A DNA stretch of 64,000 bases, from assembly GCA_030068075.1 (NCBI GenBank), contig CM057833.1, positions 45,589,587 through 45,653,586 of the forward strand, given 5' to 3'. The position numbers and the translations under genes were made by a program. The stretch is from Paguma larvata. Lineage: Eukaryota > Chordata > Mammalia > Carnivora > Viverridae. Below the pieces are notes generated by a model. That model saw nothing but the letters and a program-made list of their open reading frames with translations. It was not told the origin of the DNA and did not search any database. Shown here one piece after another: positions 1 through 11,293 of the stretch. The stretch's first letter is position 1; every line of letters starts with the position of its first letter.

Positions 1-59
1 TCCTGAAGCCACAGTGTTTCGGTACACACTGTTGCCTTTGTCCCGCACTTTCCTGAGAT

Positions 60-345
60 CCTCACATCCCTTACCGCTTGTAGATCTCAACTCAAGCATT
101 ATCTCCCTCAACTTTCCAACTGGAATGTCCACACACTCCTCAGGCCCTCTTTTACATGCCCCAGAGTCTTCCTCACATAAGTGTTGATGTACTTTTTTTG
201 CCTACATCCTCTATGAAGGAATGAAAATTCTTTAAGAGCAAGGCCCTTGTCTGCCTTGTTCATGGCTGTATCCCAAGAATCTGTAACAGTACTGAACACA
301 AACCAGACAATAAATACTTTTTGTATAAGTGAATGAATGAATGTA
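60..345 (+). mobile_element. L2 LINE 3'-end relic
   Basis: The stretch from about 208 follows the L2 tail: 'gagcaaggcccttgtctgccttgttcatggctgta' in outline, then an 'aataaatacttttt' box and a 'gaatgaatgaatg' terminal repeat near 330-344. The upstream 60-207 looks like diverged internal L2 sequence and is less certain. L2 has been inactive since before the eutherian radiation, so this is a fossil with no coding capacity. Confidence 0.6.
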
Positions 346-364
346 TCAATGGACATTTCCCCAA

Positions 365-430
365 TAGACACTGAGTTCCTTGAAAACAGGTGTGTTTTAT
401 CCTCTTCCAAGTCCCTACTGTGTAATCCCA
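365..430 (+). mobile_element. L2 LINE fragment
   Basis: A short piece matches the L2 3' module again ('actgagttccttgaaaacagg', then 'gtccctactgtgtaatccc'). It sits directly after a complete L2 tail, so it is a second insertion or a duplicated module. Confidence 0.45.
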
Positions 431-431
431 A

Positions 432-545
432 ACCTTTCTGAGGCTATTTTCTCTTCTGTAAAATGGAGATCAGAGTAGGTATCTCACAGGTGTATGATGA
501 AAATTAAGTGGAATTTTTAGTATGTTCCTAGCAAATATGTTTGGC
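432..545 (+). mobile_element. MIR SINE relic
   Basis: MIR central-to-3' part: 'ctttctgaggct...ttctgtaaaatggagat' followed by 'aaaattaagtgg'. This corresponds to the MIR 'cctcatctgtaaaatgggga' core and its downstream region. The tRNA-related head is missing. Confidence 0.65.
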
Positions 546-604
546 AAATATAGCAGATCCAAATATCAATGATAATTTATTTCCATGTCATTATTCATGG
601 AATC

Positions 605-682
605 CGCAGTTTCTAAGGCAGTGCCCTGCACAGAGTAAACTCTTAATAATTGTTTGCTCAATGAATGAATGGAATGAATTAT
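605..682 (+). mobile_element. L2 LINE 3'-end relic
   Basis: 'gtgccctgcacagagtaaactcttaataattgtttgctcaatgaatgaatg' in outline is the terminal L2 module with its short tandem tail. Confidence 0.6.
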
Positions 683-689
683 TTTTATA

Positions 690-930
690 ATAATGTCCCA
701 GCCAATCAGATAGATGAAGCACCATGCACATGCTCTCAAATCTCCAAATGGGTGGTATGATCTAAATTTGAAACTGTAAACGGAATAAAAGCCTCTGGAA
801 GGTTATGGGCTTCCCCTGAAACTCTTAAAAGTAGGGAAGAAGCCATTACAGCCCTGGGAAGAATGGATGAAATGGTGACTGACTTCCAGTTAGGTCCCAG
901 TTCCCACTCCAGGCATTAAAGCAAGTAACA
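690..930. other. Unique DNA, nothing recognised
   Basis: Low-GC sequence with no repeat, coding or RNA signature that I can recognise. Confidence 0.5.
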
Positions 931-1130
931 CACACATGTTCCCTGTCCTCACAGACCCACAGCCCACTGGGAGAAACAGACAAACATGTAGTTACAGTAC
1001 AGGAGAATGAGTGCTATAGGGAGACACCATCCTGGTTCAGAGGATGCTTCCTGGAAGGACTGATGCCCTAACCAAGTGTGAAGAATGAGGAAAACTCAGC
1101 AAAAAGAGGGGATGGGTAGGATTCTGGTAA
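930..1130 (-). mobile_element. L2-like relic
   Basis: The order of short motifs matches the reverse-oriented L2 region seen widely in mammals: 'acatgttccctgtcctcacag', 'gagtgctatagggagacacc', 'gaggatgcttcctggaagg'. It is strongly diverged. Confidence 0.5.
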
Positions 1131-2074
1131 AAAAAAGGACCAACCAGGATTGGTTGTAAGGTACATGGGAAAGGGACGTGTTAGGAAAAATTCAGAGGAG
1201 TCTGTTTTGGGCAATCCTGTGGTTTGTACTGCCCAGGTGAATGATGAGCCTTCCAAACTCCTCCACATGACTGGCTGAGCTATGACTAATATCAGATCGG
1301 CATAACCTGCCTTTAGCCATTATCTGACTCTTGAGAGGTCCCAGCTTTTCTCTGCATCATCCACTCTGGCATGATAAAGTATCTGTTGCCAAAAGCTGAG
1401 CATGAACAGCAAAAACTTGAGTCTAATGAGAGTGTATGAGTGTAGGTACATGGTTGTGTACAGGAATCCCTAGGGTTCTTGTAAACGAAGAGCTCACTTC
1501 AATGGCCCTAACATGGTAATTAATACACTCCCTAAGCAGACTGTGCTGCTGGAGGAAAGATAAGCTGTGCTCGAATAGGGGCAGATGTGATGCCAGGAAA
1601 TTTGAACAGTCCTTGGAAAGTATGGAAGGTCCTTGAAGCATGGGGAGCATCAATAGATAAGAAGGCTGTTCTAAGTAGGAGTTTTCATATACTGCTTTGG
1701 AGCTGACAAAGCACTTTCATAATCATTATTTTATTGAATCTCCCAAGCATTATGGCCATTCAAGATGACAATATTTGGGTAATACAGGAAGGTGCTCCCA
1801 AAACTGAAAGAAACAGATTTCATTTCCATGCCATTACTCATACCAGGTATGTGGCAAAGGTATGGTGAGCTTGAAGGAGAAAAATGATGCCTTCCATCCA
1901 TTAGGACAGGAAGGAAGATTATCTAGTCCAGAATGAAAAATGTTGACAATGCCCATTTAGATACTACCCAGAGAGAGATAACTAGAGGTAACCAACATTT
2001 ACTATTCCAGTCTCATTACTAGGTTATCCCTGATGTGGAGATGGAGGCAGAACAAGGTTCAACCAAGTAGAACC
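1131..2074. other. Mostly unique DNA with a faint MIR trace
   Basis: No gene is seen. Around 1690-1800, 'gacaaagcactttcataatcattattttattgaatctcccaag' resembles a reverse MIR but is too diverged to delimit. Open frames here (for example minus 1423-1653) have no recognisable homology. Confidence 0.4.
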
Positions 2075-2270
2075 CAAAGTCCAGGTCTGGCCTCTTGCCT
2101 GTTTCTGTCAATAAACTTTTATTGAAACACAGCCATGCCTATTTATTTATGTATTGTCTATGGCTGCTTGCACACAATAATAGCAGAGTTGAGTAACTCT
2201 AAGAGATATCATAAAGCCATAAAGTCTAAAATACAACTCTTTGCTGATGTAGAACATGGTACAGCACCAC
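2075..2270 (-). mobile_element. hAT-Charlie-type MITE (MER1-like)
   Basis: Reverse orientation of a common non-autonomous hAT. Visible blocks are 'cctgtttctgtcaataaacttttattgaaacacagccatgcc' in outline, 'gtattgtctatggctgctt', and 'agcagagttgagtaact'. The right end is diverged, so the terminal inverted repeat is not clear. Subfamily assignment is from memory. Confidence 0.7.
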
Positions 2271-2438
2271 ATACGGTTGAGACTTACTGAACACCCATTC
2301 TTAACATTCTTCTCCCTGGTTGCCACTACAATAGGCAAGGGTAATATCTGGTCTGTCTGTTTTGCTACAACTATGCCAGTTGTCCATGGCTGGCAGCAAT
2401 TATAATTGCCATGAACATGCCCTGATGATTGTTAATTT

Positions 2439-2441
<3 letters not shown>

Positions 2442-2488
<47 letters not shown>
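2442..2488 (+). repeat. (CA)n microsatellite
   Basis: An uninterrupted CA dinucleotide tract of about 23 units. A pure tract of this length is usually polymorphic in length. Confidence 0.97.
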
Positions 2489-2489
<1 letters not shown>

Positions 2490-2524
2490 CATCCCAATGA
2501 TAGAGGCAAGAAGGTAAATGTTCA

Positions 2525-2874
2525 GTTTTCCAAACTTTCTTGAAGTTAGATGTGGGCAGGTGACACAGTTATAAACAATTAAATGGAAGTGGAAATCTGC
2601 TGAATGAATTCTGGGAACGCTTTAGCTTTTTCTCCTTCTGCCTTCCTAGATAGTGATATGACACCTGGTACTGAGGCAACCATCTTGTAAACAAGAGGTT
2701 AAAAAGATAGAAAGATGCTAAGTCCTTGGGGGGCATCTTTGAACAAATGAACCAATGCTAACAACTGCCTATATCCAAGTTTATTTCTAATTGAGAAATA
2801 TAAAGTTCTATTTGTTTGAGTCACTATTACTTGGGAGCCATGATTGGTGCTACAGACATTCCCAACTGATACAG
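2525..2874 (+). mobile_element. MLT1-type MaLR LTR (solo, diverged)
   Basis: The motif order fits a MaLR LTR: 'ctttcttgaagttagatgtgggcaggtgac' in outline, then 'ggaagtgg', an A+T-rich centre, 'gagaaatataaagttctatttgtttgagtcactattac', and the terminal 'caactgatacag' ending at 2874. There is no internal retroviral sequence, so this is a solo LTR. The 5' boundary is uncertain and may lie upstream of the CA repeat. Confidence 0.6.
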
Positions 2875-2884
2875 CCACCACAGG

Positions 2885-3690
2885 CCTCAAGTATTTTAGG
2901 TCCCACTAGCAAGGTCATCCCTACGGTGTAACAGCTACATCAAGCTCTTCCAATATCCATTAGACTCATCTAACTCCCTGGATCTGCTTAAGTGCTCACC
3001 ACATAACATTTGGTTAGAACTTGCCTGATGAATGGGCTGTGAGTCAGAGAGAGAAGTTCTAGTCCTGGTTCTGCCACTGACTGCCTCTCAATTTCTCAGC
3101 ATCCTTCTTGCTCTTCAGAGATGTTCAACTTTAAACAGGCTACTCTTTACTCTTTCTACCTGTCCTCTCATTCTGTAATTCAATTTTTAATTCTAACAAT
3201 GGGTAAAGAAAGAACGTGACAATTGTCAATGGGCATTAAAATAATCATGAGCTTTCTGGCTTGTGGGAGGGGATGACAACTCACTGTGTGATAAAAGAAA
3301 AACTGGAAGCTTAACAGAGGGCAGTTCTTATGAATGGAAAATTCATAATATAAGAATCGAAATTTACCAAGGAGACAAAAGACCATGTAAAGGATAGTGC
3401 CTGCTGTGGTGGGCTCCTAAGCCTTCTTTTCAGGAAACTCCAAAGGAGCAGTACCAATACTAACAGATGCATTGGCTCCTTGAAGAGGGGTCTGTTCATC
3501 TATGAATTGATATGAATAACACGTACGTTACAATTTTCTTTTTTCCACTAAGACAAAAATAATGACCAACACTGAATAAACAATGTCAGCTACTAATGCA
3601 CATCAGATACTTTGATTTGCCTCTCCCAAAGCTCAGAGGTTTTCTTTCCTACCCAAAGAAAAGCACTGCCTATACAAGTAACATGTGTGC
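2885..3690. other. Unique DNA, nothing recognised
   Basis: No gene, repeat family or RNA is recognised. Two overlapping minus-strand open frames near 3180-3499 lack homology and are AT-biased chance frames. Confidence 0.45.
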
Positions 3691-3895
3691 TCAGTACTTT
3701 ATAATTAAGAGTGTTTTCATCTACTTTGCATTTGGTCTTCATGATAGTATGTGACGAATATAGAATCAGAATAATTCTATTGTTATAAATGTTGCAAATG
3801 ATAAAAACTGAGGCTCAAAAAGCCTGACGATATGACATGGCTAACCAGGTTAGATGCGGGACGGAAACTGAACCCCATCCCATTTGACTCCATGC
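3690..3895 (-). mobile_element. MIR SINE relic
   Basis: Reverse MIR: 'ttataaatgttgcaaatgataaaaactgaggctcaaaaagcctg', 'gacatggctaaccaggttag', then 'actgaaccccatcccatttgactccatgcc'. This runs from the core to the tRNA-related head. Confidence 0.65.
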
Positions 3896-4334
3896 CTGGA
3901 GGTGACGAACACAATCACCCTGTCCCAATTAGACGTGAGGTGTATCCAGCCACATCTCGCAGGCGATTCTCTCCAGAGTGATCCACTGCCTCACTGGGTG
4001 ACTTCCAAGCAGCAACTATACTCTATTTCTGTTTTGACCATTGCCACACAGAATCAACGAAGTATCAACATATTATCTCAAATATATAGCCTTGACAGCA
4101 AGTTCAGTGCCTTAAAATAGCCCAGTTATAGCTGATTTTTAAAAAATTAAGATTAGAGACAGGAAAATGAAGCAAAGTGGAAATAAAAGATATGAAGTCT
4201 TAGTGTGAGGAATCAATAAATGATAACTATGTTTCATTCTGGGTCTCTAGATCTAGGCCTGACCCTAAAGACCAAGCTATCACATAGCCACTCCTTGCTC
4301 TTGGTTTCCAGATCACCACTCTCATATCCTCTCA

Positions 4335-4440
4335 TTCATTCATTCATTCATTCACTCATTCACTCATTCCCTCATTCAGCAATGCAGAGGCTGTAGCATA
4401 TTCAGCTTGAAAGCAAGGACTTAGGAAACAAAGATTAAAA
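4335..4440 (-). mobile_element. L2 tail with expanded (ATTC)n
   Basis: A reverse L2 end whose natural TCAT/ATTC tail has expanded. 'tcattcattcattcattcattcactcattcactcattcc' at 4339-4375 is followed by 'tcagcaatgcagaggc...'. The tetranucleotide tract is impure. Confidence 0.6.
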
Positions 4441-4475
4441 TATCTTTCTGTGCCTTGACTTCCCCATCTTTAATG

Positions 4476-4724
4476 ATAATCGTAATGGGTAATACTTATT
4501 GGGAAATAACCTTATACAGGCACTTCTCTGAGTGCTTTAAATGTATTAACTCACTTAATTCACACAACAAATAGTAGGTAGACACTATTTTTATCCACTT
4601 TTTGCTAACAGATGAGAAAACTGAAGTGCCAAGAGAAAGAATCTTGGCCAAGTCTCCATCTCTGGGAAATGGTGACTCTGGACAGTACAGCTTCAGAATC
4701 CATGCTCATAACCACTACAGTATA
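4476..4724 (-). mobile_element. MIR SINE, near full length
   Basis: Reverse MIR covering almost the entire consensus: 'gcacttctctgagtgctttaaatgtattaactcacttaat', 'cagatgagaaaactgaag', 'tcttggccaag', then 'cagaatccatgctcataaccactacagta', which is the tRNA-like head in reverse. Confidence 0.85.
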
Positions 4725-4740
4725 AAATATGCAGACAATT

Positions 4741-4978
4741 TTGTCCAGTAGAACTTGCTGCTCTAATGGAAATGCTCAATATGGTAGGCACTGGGCACAT
4801 ATGTATAGCTAGTCCAATACATACCCATTAGCCACATGTGGCTATCAGGCTCTTGATAGGACAACCAAGGAACTGAATTATTTTGTTGTGTTTTATTTAA
4901 ATTAGTTTAAATTAATTTAGATATAAATAGCCATATGTGGCTAGTAGTTACCGAATGCACGGCACAGCTCTACACTGC
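4741..4978 (+). mobile_element. hAT-type MITE ('agccacatgtggct' family)
   Basis: The ends read 'ttgtccagtagaactt' on the left and 'cggcacagctctacactg' on the right. Internally, 'gccacatgtggctatcagg' and 'agccatatgtggctagtagttac' form the repeated palindromic modules of a well-known eutherian hAT MITE, flanking an AT-rich 'aaattagtttaaattaattt' centre. I recognise the family but cannot fix its MER number from memory. Confidence 0.75.
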
Positions 4979-5130
4979 AAAATGCAGATAGGAATGCTAT
5001 ATTCATCACAGGCTTGGGGCTTTTGTGCGTAAATGTCTATAAGCTGCTCAGTACAGTACTGGTACATAATAGGCACCCGATCTGTGTGAGCTACTATTTT
5101 AGCAGTAGTAGGCATCGAACAAATATTTAT

Positions 5131-5475
5131 CTGTAATCTCTTATCTGAATTTTAAAATCCAGAAAGCTCTGAAAACCAAACTCTGTCTGTGTCTGTGTGT
5201 GTATGTGTGTATAACTCTCTGGAAGCAAATCTAGGCTGATCTGAATTAATTCAGTGGTACAAATTGACCTGAACTGACAGAACACTGCTTACAGTGTTTA
5301 TTCATTTTATTTATTACACATTTTACTGCTGAAATATTAATGTGTTTGCTTATGGGTGCTGCCCCAAACCCGGCAGGGGGTGTCACAGAACCTGTATCAT
5401 ACATATCTATATTGGCTCTCTCAGATCTGAAACATTCTAAATTTCTGACACACCTCTGGCCTCTAACGTTTTAAA
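5131..5475 (+). mobile_element. Tc1/mariner-Tigger-like MITE
   Basis: The left end 'ttatctgaattttaaaatccagaaagctctgaaaacc' and right end 'cagatctgaaacattctaaatttctgacacacctctgg' match the 'atccgaaa...ccaaaa' ends of a mammalian Tigger-group MITE. An internal TG-rich stretch (about 5184-5212) is a small microsatellite. Divergence is high. Confidence 0.6.
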
Positions 5476-6080
5476 AAGTAGATCAGGGACCTGCATTTGC
5501 ATTTCTATACTAGGCTAGCTAGGATGGACAGAGCAGAGAGAATGGGGCTTGACCTGGAGGCATGAGTCCTTGCTAGTGTTGCTGTAGGAGAAGTGAAGCA
5601 GTCATTCCCAGGCAAGCTGGAGCAGAGGTGGGCCTGAAACTGCCCCATGGGGAGCAGACAAACACAATGATAGGACAAGGAACACCCACAGCAATGCTCT
5701 TCTTGGGGAAGCCACCTTTCCAGTCAATGCTTTATGAATCTGCTCAGTAAGTTTATGTAAATAGTCCTGCAGGGAATGGGGCATGAGGTTCTTATTTATT
5801 TAGTAAGTTAACTATTGTAGAAGCTCCTCTGGGACCCCAGGCTGGTGCTGCACAGAGCTATTGCCCTTCTACAGAGCCAGCCTCTGGCTCTTTCTTCTCA
5901 TCCCCATCCCTCCGTACTACCCCCACATTCCAGAATGGTAGGGGTTCACACAAAATGGGCCTACTTTACACATCTCTCTGTCTCATATTGCTAGCTGTCT
6001 CCGGTCCTGCAAATGTCCCCTGCTGGCCTCATCCTTCGAGACTATAGAAATCTCAGCTTGAAAGGTAATGTAGTCAGGTA
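5476..6080. other. Unique DNA, nothing recognised
   Basis: Moderately GC-rich compared with its surroundings. It has no recognised repeat and no exon with homology. The minus open frame 5602-5784 has no family match that I know. Confidence 0.45.
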
Positions 6081-6265
6081 TAATCTGTACCTCTTAACTG
6101 TGTGATTTGGGGCAAGTCAGTTAGACTCTCTCAATCACAATCAGCTCATTCATAAAAAGAAGCAGCAATACCCCTTCAAAGGGTTTTTATAGAAATGAAT
6201 ATTGCAGCTCAAAGAGTCCTAGCAAAGTGTATGGGGTACTGTAAGACACTCACTCAGTGGTGGCT
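6080..6265 (+). mobile_element. MIR SINE relic
   Basis: 'ttaactgtgtgatttggggcaagtcagttagactctc', 'agctcattcataaaaag' and a downstream 'gtcctagcaaagtgta' follow the MIR order in the sense direction. Confidence 0.7.
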
Positions 6266-6394
6266 GATGGATCTCAGCCTTCTCTCAGTGGACCTTACAC
6301 TATACAAATATAGTCACCATCTTTATGACAGTAGAGAAAGAAAACGTAGCTTTAGAATAAGCCTAGGAGAACTTATACAAGGCCTACAACTCCT

Positions 6395-6510
6395 GTGAGC
6401 CTCAGTTTCCGCATCTGTACAAAAAGGAATAAGGCTTCTCTCTCATGGTACCACCCTGAAAGAGTCAAAGGAATACTAATCCCCATACAACATCTGGCCC
6501 ATCGTGGATG
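6395..6510 (+). mobile_element. MIR SINE fragment
   Basis: 'gtgagcctcagtttccgcatctgtacaaaaaggaataaggc' is the MIR core, followed by a short 3' part. Confidence 0.65.
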
Positions 6511-7134
6511 CTTCCCTCCCCTTGCCTACCCTTCCCTTCCACTAACAAGCCGATGACACTAAAAAAACTGACATTTTCCTTTCAACTTCAGTGGCCTAAT
6601 AATTCCTAACTAAGAATGACGGAATTCAATACTGAAATCAATGAAGAAGAGTCACGTGCCCCTTCTTAATCAAAATCTAAAATGATGATGCCATTGCCTG
6701 CAGCCATATCAGGGGAAGCGTAAGTGGGAGAAGAAGCAATGGAACAGAGTGCTTTTCAGAGTTACCTTCTTCAGAGAAGCAAGAGTCAGGCAGAGCTGCC
6801 CTCCGTCTTTAATGATAGGATATAATTCCAATTTCACAACTTAATTATGACTGAATGAAAAGGACAGCGTGAAAAACTAGGTGTAGGGTAGGGAGTTTCA
6901 TCTCGTTAGGTTCACTGACACCTCATTAGGGACTTTGAAAAACATTCTGCTTCCAGGCAATTTTGCTACTATCTCAATTTTTTTCCACGTTTATCTGGCT
7001 CCATTTATTTGACTTGACACAAGTAGGAAAATGGGATCTTTGATTTTTTTTTCAGCTCATCAACCAGCACTTCTAGTTCCTTACTTTGAACTGCACGGTT
7101 CTTTCTCAGGTTATGATAATTGACATAGGATCAG
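6511..7134. other. Repeat-free block, candidate conserved noncoding DNA
   Basis: A stretch of about 620 bases with no recognisable repeat and no coding frame. It contains an E-box palindrome 'tcacgtg' near 6652 and several 'taattat'-type homeodomain-like cores. Lack of ancient repeats around a complex sequence is suggestive but does not show function. Confidence 0.35.
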
Positions 7135-7670
7135 GGCTGTCAGAGTAATCTTCCAAACACCTGAGCTGGATCATGTCATGCCCCTACTTCAAAACTTTAA
7201 TGGTTACCCATTGTCTATAGGATCACATCCAAACACCATAGCATGGCATTCAAGTGCTACCTACTTTTCAGACCTCATTTCCTTCCTTCTTCTTTCAAAA
7301 TGTCTATTCTGATTATAATGGGGCTACGTAACATTCCCCAGGCCCAACAGAAAATATCATGATGTATATCTTGCCTCCATCGTCTTTTTCAATTTCCCTC
7401 ACTACCTATGAAAACATCACTCATCCCTAAAAATTCAATTCAAAGATTCAGTTTTCAACCAAAGTTCACTTATTTTTCCCAATCAGAAAACACCCCTTCA
7501 CTCCTTCTTTGCACTGTCAATACAAAGATTCTCAGTACTAGGACTTCCTGTCTTGAATGATACTCAGTGGTCCATGTCTGTCTGCTGCAGCCAACTGTGA
7601 GCTCCTTGAGGACAGATGCCTGTTGTAGTTACCTTCTATTTTCTACTACTGCAACACAAGACAAGCTAGG
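7135..7670 (+). mobile_element. L2 LINE 3' region
   Basis: A long sense L2 relic. It shows 'gagtaatcttccaaacacctgagctggatcatgtcatgcccc', then 'ggttacccattgtctataggatcacatccaaacaccatagcatggcattcaag', and ends with 'gtgagctccttgaggacagatgcctgttgtag' in outline. The coding portion of L2 is not intact. Confidence 0.8.
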
Positions 7671-8224
7671 TCCCAAAGTGTTGTGAGATGTGTCAGAAGT
7701 TTCCTCCAAGATACCAAACATGGCAAAAAAAAAAAGTAAATAAATATATAATGTTCCAAAATAAATAAATGCTTCAATATTTTCTCCTAATAATATCCTT
7801 CTCACTCCTTTCTCTGCTTTCTTGAACAGGAGACAAAAAGATCAAATTAAAGTTAGAACATGGGGAATTTGCATATCACTCAATTCTCCCAAAGGTGTGA
7901 GTCTTGCATATGTTGGAATAAAAATAAAAGGGTTGAAAAGTGCCACCCTCTAACACCACGCTGAGTCGTGCAATACTATGATAAATACACAGAAAACAAA
8001 TAGTCATTCTTGATCACATTCTGAGGTCTCAGATTCTTTTACTTGACTCTGATGTGCAGCACCATTCATTATACCATACCATGACCAAAGGAGGAAAAGT
8101 CTGATGACATTTGGAGACAAAGAGAGTGTCTTGGTTTCCTAAATACTATGCACAGTTTATTTGGAGATTCTGCCACTATTTCATGTTAAATCAACTGTGG
8201 ACTTGACTTAATTGTTCCTATATG
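7671..8224. other. AT-rich unique DNA
   Basis: Contains a short A-run with 'taaataaat' repeats (about 7724-7770). Otherwise nothing is recognisable. Confidence 0.45.
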
Positions 8225-8480
8225 GCAAAGGGATTTGGAGTTAGGAGATGTGGATTTTAATTTCCTGCACATTGCTAACTGTTGCAAAACTGATGGATGG
8301 CTTTTGGCAAGGGTCTTCTTAGAGACTCCATTCCTTGACTGTGAAGCAATAAACTTTAAAACTGTAGAGCAATCTCCACTTTGCAGCTTTGTTATCTGGG
8401 TCAAATGAGATAATGCATATAGAAAAGTGCTTTGTAAATCATAAATTGTTCTATCGATGGAATTTAGTACTTAATTACTA
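8225..8480 (+). mobile_element. MIR SINE relic (diverged)
   Basis: 'ggagttaggagatgtggatttt' (head), a degraded core, then 'gggtcaaatgagataatgcatatagaaaagtgctttgtaaatc' (3' part) are in MIR order. Confidence 0.55.
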
Positions 8481-8554
8481 GTATTAGTAATTAGCTAAAG
8501 GTAAAATGCATTCTCACATTGGAGTCGTTTGTTATTTTAAAAAGGCATTTTCAA

Positions 8555-8725
8555 ACAATGGTAGAGAGAATGCACTTTGGAGGCTGACCTCTCTGTGTTT
8601 AGGAATTGGCCCCATCACACACTGGCCACATGATCTTGCATGTAACGTCTCTGACGTTCATGTCTATAAAATGGGGATGATAGGACTTTTGTGATCATTA
8701 GTAAAGACTAAGGCATTTCTGAAAG
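8555..8725 (+). mobile_element. MIR SINE relic
   Basis: 'agagagaatgcactttggaggctgacctctctg', 'ctggccacatgatcttgcatg' and 'tgtctataaaatggggatgatagg' are the MIR head, core and downstream segment. Confidence 0.7.
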
Positions 8726-9635
8726 ACAGAGACATAAAAATGATTAATTATAGAAAATAATTTAAGTATTATACCAAATATAACACATAAATTGCACTGA
8801 GAGTATCAAGGAAGGAGTGAGTTTCATTGAGGCGCTGGTTTTGGAGAACGAATAGAAATTTCCCAGGAAATCAAGTGGAGAAATAATATTCAAGGAAAAA
8901 GAGAACAGCACGTGCAGTAAATGGCACAAACAAGAATGTCTTGAAATCTTGGTTTCTCTTCATTCTGCTTTCCTATATATAAAATGAATATAGAAATATC
9001 TGCTTTTGTCCTATTTTTCTGAGATATTCTGAAAGTATATGAGATCATGAATTCATAATACGATTCTCTCAAGGCAAGGAGAATTATACACTCAATATGA
9101 CCATCATCTCTTCCTAGAACTGGCCTCTCGTTGGTAACCACAAGGGCAAGTAATCACCATGATATCATTTAGCCCCATACAGAAATGACTACATAAGGAT
9201 GGAAAAAATTTCTATCATTCTTCCACCGGCCTCAGTTGCCTCATCCAAATGGATTAGAGTATGTCAAGACAGTCAGAGAGGTAAGGGCAGGTATAGCATG
9301 GTCTCACTGTCTCTCAGTCTTCCTGTGGGCTTGTTTTCTTAAGTCCCTTCTCCACCTGAGAACATCTTTAAAAACAGAACCACAGATAGAATGATAAACT
9401 ATAACTGAATTTTCCAAACAGAAGCAATTGGTGATGAGAGTAGGGGAGGAAGGGAGATGAATAATAACTAAGTAGGTCAAAGGAAAAGTATTTTGGGAGC
9501 TCTCTTGTTCTTCTATCAAAATGGAAATGTTCTACATTGACAAAGCTCTCAGGTTTTAGGCAACCTTGTAAGTTACTCTCTATAGAAGATATGGTTTCCC
9601 TTTGTTCTATGAAGTAATGCAGCGTTGAGTGACAG
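8726..9635. other. Unique AT-rich DNA, nothing recognised
   Basis: No recognised repeat, gene or RNA. Minus-strand open frames here have no family resemblance. Confidence 0.45.
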
Positions 9636-9785
9636 GACATGCTTAGAGCCCAGGTATGCTCTTACTAGCTGTGTAAACTCAGCCAAGGCATTTGCCATCT
9701 TGGGCCCTCAAATTTCCTATCTTGAAAATGAAGGAATTTGGCTAATTCATTAAGCCCCTTCTGGCTCTCAAATGTCTTATTCAGC
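9636..9785 (+). mobile_element. MIR-like SINE relic
   Basis: 'ttactagctgtgtaaactcagccaaggcatttgcc' matches the MIR core. 'aagccccttctggctctcaaatgtc' is the alternative 3' end seen in some tRNA-SINE relics. Confidence 0.55.
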
Positions 9786-9904
9786 TCATGTCTGAGACTC
9801 TGTGCTATGAACTAGGTGGGGAGGAGGAGGAGAGAGCTGTTTGTAAGACACAGTCTGGGCCATGTTCAGTTTGCAGTCATTCATGGGAGGAGACATCTGA
9901 CAGT

Positions 9905-9990
9905 CACCAAACATCTACCATGTAGCACATACTGTGCCAGATTCTTAATATCCATTTTAGCCATCACCAGCCCTATGTAGCACGGGAGTA
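9905..9990 (-). mobile_element. MIR SINE fragment
   Basis: 'catctaccatgtagcacatactgtgccagattcttaatatcc' is the reversed MIR 3' end. The remaining part is unclear. Confidence 0.5.
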
Positions 9991-10494
9991 TTAGCAGGTC
10001 ATGACCAATCCCTGCCACACCTCAAGTCCAGAATCAGTTGAGAGAGCCATATAAAAACAAAATGGACAGATCAAACTCTCAACTTTATTGCTGATGAAGC
10101 TGGATTGGAGACAATACCAGCATGTGACCAGAATCAAACCTCCTACAACTTTCCCTTTGCCTAATTCCCTTGCAGAAGAACCTTCTGCACAAAGGCACAT
10201 GAAGCACAATTGTGTCTTTTAAGCAAGTAGATGCAAAAGTAAACTCCCAAACAAGGCTGAATGCTCTGGGACAGTTCCTTCGCCCACACTTGCTAAACAA
10301 GTAAGGCACTCCTGATCCTTTCAGAGGCTCAAATGAGTGCGTAGAGATAAAGCAGGAGCTTTCTGCTCCTAGTTTTCCTTTCCTGATGATGGACTTGAAG
10401 CTTCTTTCTCTATGGAAACGGGAGCCTTCATACAGGATAAGCAGTCTCTCCAAAACTATTATTAGTGAGTCATATTTATAGGATCTCCATGGGG

Positions 10495-10530
10495 TAAAAA
10501 AAAAAAAAAACAAACAAACAAACAAAAAAA
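10495..10530 (+). repeat. A-rich / (CAAA)n tract
   Basis: An A-run followed by 'caaacaaacaaacaaa' at a junction with MIR-derived DNA. It is low complexity only. Confidence 0.8.
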
Positions 10531-10622
10531 CCTATCCAAGGTGACTCAGGTAGTAAGGGGCAGGGCCAGGGTTTGTACCCAGGTCTGTCAAATTCCATTC
10601 TCTTCCCACTCTACTACACGAA
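10531..10622 (-). mobile_element. MIR SINE fragment
   Basis: 'ccaaggtgactcaggtagtaaggggcagggccagggtttgtacccaggtctg' is the reversed MIR core plus head. It resembles 'aaggtcacacagctagtaagtggcagagcc'. Confidence 0.75.
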
Positions 10623-10815
10623 GCCATGTGCATACACATACACATGTGACTTTGGTGTGAGACAGTGTCATGAGCATTATTTGAAAGGTAGAAATGCTAT
10701 AGACTATTTTAAAATATGTAGTATAAACATCTAGGTTTTCATAGTAACTTGTCGACTCAACATCTCAGTTTCTGTGGATATACATATGTGTATAGATTGT
10801 GAGTGTTCATGTATA

Positions 10816-10818
<3 letters not shown>

Positions 10819-10851
<33 letters not shown>
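10819..10851 (+). repeat. (AC)n microsatellite
   Basis: A pure AC tract of about 16 units, bordered by imperfect 'gtatatatttgtgtg' sequence. Confidence 0.95.
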
Positions 10852-10852
<1 letters not shown>

Positions 10853-11293
10853 TTGTATATATTTGTGTGTTTATGTGGCATCATCTTATAGCCCTGTAGC
10901 ATGGGGAATACAATTAAGCATCAGCACTCTAAAAAGCTACCTTAAAAAGAAAAATTATTTCTACAATATGTTATTCTCACTCCTACTTCCTTAAATATGG
11001 TTTAAAAAGTCAAGCCATCATTGTGGACATCAGCTCCTACATGGGGCTGTATTGCAGTGCTCAGTTTGAGGCTGTATTGTGTTAGAGAAGTCATAAGCTA
11101 CCTGTGTGTATGTGACAATGCTTTTGTCAGGATACATGTCTACCTGAATAATATGGGGATATCTGCTCTTTTCAATTCGCATATTTTTGATTAATTATAG
11201 GCAATGAGCTAGATATTAACAACCACCAGATAAATAATTAAATATTGGAGACTTGATTTCTCCTTGGAATCTTCTCTTATTTTATACAAGGAA

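Noticed and set aside
10085..10525. 146-codon minus-strand frame beginning with a Phe run
   Set aside because: The start is the complement of an A-run. The rest crosses MIR relics and unique DNA without any domain.
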